Below, one piece after another: positions 58,753-60,000 of a stretch of DNA of 60,000 nucleotides. The DNA is from Polytrichum commune. Its lineage: Eukaryota > Streptophyta > Polytrichopsida > Polytrichales > Polytrichaceae. The stretch spans positions 47,675,169 to 47,735,168 of the forward strand of contig OX485806.1 in assembly GCA_950295325.1 (NCBI GenBank), in the 5' to 3' direction. The number at the start of each line of letters is the position of its first letter. The first letter of the stretch is position 1. The translations under genes and the position numbers were made by a program. The notes under the pieces were generated by a model that was not told the origin of the DNA, did not search any database, and saw only the letters and a program-made list of their open reading frames with translations.

Positions 58753-60000
58753 GGTGGTGACAGCTGGAGAGGGCTTATTCCTGTGGCTTTCGCGGCTGCC
58801 GCGACCATAGCACCATTATCCATGGTCTTTGGATGTGGTGCTACTATTGACACATTAACTTGTGGCTCAATCTTATTGGAGGAGTCGCTAGCATTCATGG
58901 CAAACACTGAGGACCAACGGGTGATGTCACCAAGAAATGTGTTGGTGCGCCATCCCAAGGATCCTCTTCCTCCCTGGCGCGATTCTGAAGAGTTGTTCCA
59001 AAGATGTGAGGACATTGTACTCTCTTTGCGTTCGATGATACTAGTCATACCAGACATCCAACCGACGTTGGCACATCCCATACCATGGCGTCCACCCGAC
59101 GAGGGGATTACCTTGGTGGAGTTGTTTGGGGGCATCGGGATAGGATTGGCGGCCATGTTGGAGGTTGGCCTCACGGTTTGACAATATGTTTATGTGGATA
59201 CCAGCCCGGTGTCCACTCGCGCAGTTTGTCACCACTTACACCGGTTGATGATGTTGTACCCACAGTAGTTACCACTGACTACCATCCGTGGGTGCTTTGG
59301 ACATCTTCCTCGTGATATTACACTTATCAGTGAGGAAGACTTACGGAGGTTGGGGCCCGTGAATTTGGTGATCGCGGGATGGCCATGCCAAGGCCACTCA
59401 CATGTTGGAGCAGGTCGAGGTTTAGAGGATTCCAGGTTTGGTCTTTTCTGGGACCTCATTCGGCTTATGCAGTGGTGGTTTGTCCACCAACCTTCCCCTC
59501 CAAGTTACATATTTGAGAACGTACCTCTGTTGGGAGACTCTCGAGCTAAGGTGTTGGAGGGCAAACATTATGTTTGCCAACACCTTGGCGATCCCATTTT
59601 TGTGAATGCCGCGGGGTTTGGTTCATATTCACACCGCCCTCGGTGGCTTTGGACCAACCTCGCACCGCTATCCACCTTGGCTGCAGCCTTTCCTGTAGTG
59701 CCCCTACCTTTGGATCAAAAGGTAGATGACATCTTGGATCCAAACCAGACATCCTGATCAGTTGTTCAAGATGATTTACCTCCGTTAGCATTGGTTAACA
59801 AAGTGGGGGCACCTCGGAGGGCCTTCCCGACATTTATAATTTTTCCATAGTCATTCGCATTCCGCGATCGGGGGCCTGGCATGGTGTGGGATGCTCACAC
59901 TCAAAGCCACTACGAATCATTTGCCGATGAGCAGGAGTGCGCCATGGGATTCCAAACTGGAACCACAGCAGTTCATGGCCTTTTTTAGGGCCAACGACGG
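58753..60000 (+). pseudogene. C5 cytosine methyltransferase domain (Dnmt3-like) in a retroelement pol region
   Basis: A single frame continues from about 58753 to the window end, interrupted by stops at 59179, 59266, 59755, 59848 and 59986. In order: motif I (SAM binding) LVELFGGIGIGLAAMLEVG at 59113; YVYVDTSPVSTRAVCHH; GPVNLVIAGWPCQGHSHVGA with motif IV catalytic Cys at 59386-59388; GLFWDLIRLMQWW; motif VI FENVP at about 59512-59526; GFGSYSHRPRWLWTNL (motif VIII-like); and QECAMGFQTGTTAV near 59935 (motif IX/X side). The linear order I-IV-VI-VIII is that of standard or Dnmt3-type enzymes, not the permuted plant DRM order. RPRWLWTNL and the GLFWDL stretch resemble Dnmt3 more than Dnmt1 or CMT. 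It follows a retropepsin remnant in the same direction, so it belongs to the pol polyprotein of a retroelement; RT would be expected beyond the window. Confidence 0.82.

Noticed and set aside
1-60000. CRISPR array, bacterial operons or phage genes
   Set aside because: No regularly spaced repeats with unique spacers, no operon-like gene packing, and spliced plant genes dominate.

Overview
This window is nuclear DNA from a land plant. The evidence is long introns with GT..AG borders, a plant-type BTAF1/MOT1 (Arabidopsis RGD3) gene, Ty1/copia, PIF/Harbinger and LTR-retroelement remains, a tRNA-derived SINE, and decayed plastid fragments (atpB, rrn16, ndhK) in the nuclear DNA. The TE-rich first half, and a retroelement that carries its own cytosine methyltransferase, make a large, repeat-rich, possibly non-angiosperm genome plausible. 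That taxonomic guess is inference only.

Layout. 1-13.6 kb: decayed TE-like multi-exon genes. These are a coiled-coil/transposase-like locus at 1.2-5.9 kb interrupted by a CT-rich segment, a coiled-coil plus RING-like pseudogene at 9.0-10.8 kb, and an unrecognised minus-strand gene at 12.1-13.5 kb. Several tandem duplications lie between them. 13.9-14.3 kb: a minus-strand copy of an unclassified repeat (copy A). About 17.2-20.75 kb: a decayed Ty1/copia element on the minus strand with both LTRs. 22.3-31.1 kb: a second copy (B) of the same repeat, split by an 8.4-kb PIF/Harbinger transposon. The transposon has matching terminal inverted repeats and a TAA target duplication that copy A confirms as an empty site. 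It carries an intact MYB/trihelix ORF1 and a DDE transposase with one in-frame stop, on opposite strands and converging. 32.3-33.9 kb: a rearranged cluster of plastid-derived pieces, one invaded by a SINE with a 9-bp target duplication.

35.75-54.07 kb holds the only clearly functional host gene. I could assemble 27 exons in consistent phase into about 1,975 residues of BTAF1/MOT1, the Swi2/Snf2 ATPase that removes TBP from DNA. All ATPase motifs are present and there is no in-frame stop. 54.1-57.7 kb has no recognisable gene.

57.7-60 kb: a minisatellite, then a retroelement pol region cut by the window end. It has a retropepsin-like DSGA protease followed by a Dnmt3-like C5 cytosine methyltransferase domain (motifs I, IV, VI, VIII and a motif near IX) in the place where reverse transcriptase would normally follow. 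This is the most interesting system in the window. Its eight in-frame stops are all TGA or TAG and none is TAA, as expected if CGA and CAG codons decayed by deamination of methylated cytosine in CG and CHG contexts.
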